6,221 nt of DNA from JBMOLK01 sp049325575. GTDB taxonomy: Bacteria > Bacillota > Clostridia > Acetivibrionales > Acetivibrionaceae. Of this stretch, positions 5,278 through 6,221 are shown piece by piece. Made by a program: the position numbers and the translations under genes. Location of the stretch: contig JBMOLK010000250.1 of NCBI GenBank assembly GCA_049325575.1, forward strand, positions 1 to 6,221, in the 5' to 3' direction. A model generated the notes under the pieces. It did no database searches and was not told the DNA's origin. It saw only the letters and a list, made by a program, of their open reading frames with translations. The first letter of the stretch is position 1, and every line of letters begins with the position of its first letter.

Positions 5278-5290
5278 TACTATTATAGTA
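5278..5290. repeat. Palindrome at the start of the radical SAM transcript
   Basis: TACTAT (5278-5283) and ATAGTA (5285-5290) are exact inverted repeats around one T. The location just after the predicted transcription start would suit a repressor operator, but the element is short and the surrounding DNA is AT-rich, so chance is a real alternative. Confidence 0.3.
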
Positions 5291-5339
5291 AAGTATAGAA
5301 CCAAATTTAAATATAAAATTATGAATACGGACAGGGAAT

Positions 5340-6221
5340 ATGGATCAAAAATTGACAAAGTGTAAATCTTGCCCAAGGCAGTGCAATATTGATAGAAGCC
5401 TTTATAAGGGTGCTTGTGGTATGGGAGGCCTTGTTAAGGTTGCCAAAGCTTTTCTCCATAAATGGGAAGAGCCTTGCATTAGCGGTACCAATGGTTCGGG
5501 GACGGTTTTCTTTTCCGGCTGTAATTTAAGATGTGTCTACTGTCAGAACTATGCTATCAGCCAGCAGCATTTTGGAAAGGAAATAACTCCAAAAGAGCTT
5601 TCGGAAATTTATATTAGACTACAGGAAATGGGAGCTCATAATATAAACCTTGTAACCCCATCTCATTTTATACCGCAGATAAGGGAAAGCATATTAAGTG
5701 CTAAAAGCCTTAAAATTCCTGTTATATATAATTCAAATGGGTATGACAATATTGATGGACTTAAGATGATCGAAGGACTGGTAGATGTTTTTTTACCCGA
5801 TCTGAAGTATTTTACAGATGAAACAGCTGTGAGATATTCAAGGGCAGACAACTATTTTGAGGTTTCATCTGCTGCTGTAATGGAGATGTATAGACAGGTA
5901 GGAACACCTGTTTTTGACGAAAACGGTATAATAAAGAAGGGGCTTGTTATTAGGCATTTAATACTACCGGGCCTTGTAAACGAATCAATAAAGATTCTTG
6001 ATTTTATAAAGAACAATTTCCCGGATGATGTGTATGTAAGTCTTATGAGTCAGTATACCCCATGCTATAAAGCAGAGGATTACCCGGAGATAAGTAGAAG
6101 AATAATAAGAAGGGAATACGAAAGGGTACTGAATCACTTCTTTAAACTGGGGCTTAAAAATGGGTATATACAGGAAAGAGACTCCGCTAAAAAGGAATAT
6201 ATTCCCGATTTTGATCTGGAG
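5340..6221 (+). CDS. PflX-like radical SAM protein (COG1313 type), 3' end cut by the window
   Basis: This reading frame has no stop before the right edge (294 codons). It encodes a radical S-adenosylmethionine enzyme of the group annotated as homologs of pyruvate formate-lyase activating enzyme (PflX). The cluster motif is Cys61-x3-Cys65-x2-Cys68 in SGCNLRCVYCQN, which binds the [4Fe-4S] cluster that cleaves SAM. An N-terminal set of cysteines (Cys8, Cys11, Cys15, Cys26 in CKSCPRQC...ACG) could bind another metal, a common feature of this group. Later family-like segments are NINLVTPSHFIPQI, VIYNSNGYD, VDVFLPDLKYF, VIRHLILPG and VSLMSQYTPCYKA. The substrate is unknown for most of the group, and a true glycyl-radical partner is not adjacent. 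Family length is near 300, so probably only a few residues are missing. The ATG is the first start after an in-frame TGA at 5322. Its ribosome site (AGGGA, 5333-5337) is close and weak. Confidence 0.92.
   Translation, partial: MDQKLTKCKSCPRQCNIDRSLYKGACGMGGLVKVAKAFLHKWEEPCISGTNGSGTVFFSGCNLRCVYCQNYAISQQHFGKEITPKELSEIYIRLQEMGAHNINLVTPSHFIPQIRESILSAKSLKIPVIYNSNGYDNIDGLKMIEGLVDVFLPDLKYFTDETAVRYSRADNYFEVSSAAVMEMYRQVGTPVFDENGIIKKGLVIRHLILPGLVNESIKILDFIKNNFPDDVYVSLMSQYTPCYKAEDYPEISRRIIRREYERVLNHFFKLGLKNGYIQERDSAKKEYIPDFDLE

Noticed and set aside
5321..5365. 14-codon frame (MNTDREYGSKIDKV) overlapping the start of the radical SAM gene
   Set aside because: It could be an upstream leader peptide, but no ribosome site precedes it and it has no attenuator-like codon run or hairpin.
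5663..5851. 62-codon open frame on the - strand
   Set aside because: It is antisense to the radical SAM gene, whose conserved motifs cover the same stretch on the + strand.

Overview
The window looks like ordinary chromosome from an anaerobic, motile, AT-rich Firmicute of the class Clostridia. The main reasons are a clostridial-type fliD-fliS arrangement, strong AGGAGG-type ribosome sites, TTG and GTG starts with good Shine-Dalgarno sequences, a classic M-box leader, and a PflX-type radical SAM protein. The genus cannot be fixed from the sequence alone.

Region 1 (1-1890, + strand) is the end of a flagellar filament-assembly operon. It holds the C-terminal part of the filament cap protein FliD (entering from the left edge), the flagellin chaperone FliS, and a 162-residue helical protein that best fits a FlgN/FliT-type export chaperone. 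The third gene's ribosome site overlaps the fliS stop codon. The operon ends at a strong bidirectional hairpin terminator that is shared with the next, convergent gene.

Region 2 (1917-2701, - strand) is a single gene for a predicted lipoprotein of unknown function. It starts at TTG, has its own extended -10 promoter, and carries a 12-bp tandem repeat inside its signal-peptide codons.

Region 3 (2702-4157, + strand) begins with about 170 bp without genes, containing one clean palindrome. A consensus-like promoter then leads into an M-box (ykoK) magnesium riboswitch with a readable antiterminator/terminator pair, followed by corA, a Mg2+/divalent cation channel. This is a complete self-regulating magnesium uptake unit: high Mg2+ should fold the aptamer, release the terminator and shut off corA.

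Region 4 (4182-6221) has two divergent genes around a 201-bp intergenic space. On the - strand is a membrane-anchored alpha/beta hydrolase with an intact Ser-Asp-His triad. On the + strand is a PflX-like radical SAM protein whose reading frame runs off the right edge, probably close to its natural end.

No mobile elements, CRISPR arrays, tRNAs or rRNAs were seen. I did not find a convincing undescribed system. The best-supported regulatory element (the M-box) belongs to a known class, and the least understood items are the lipoprotein and two palindromes near promoters.
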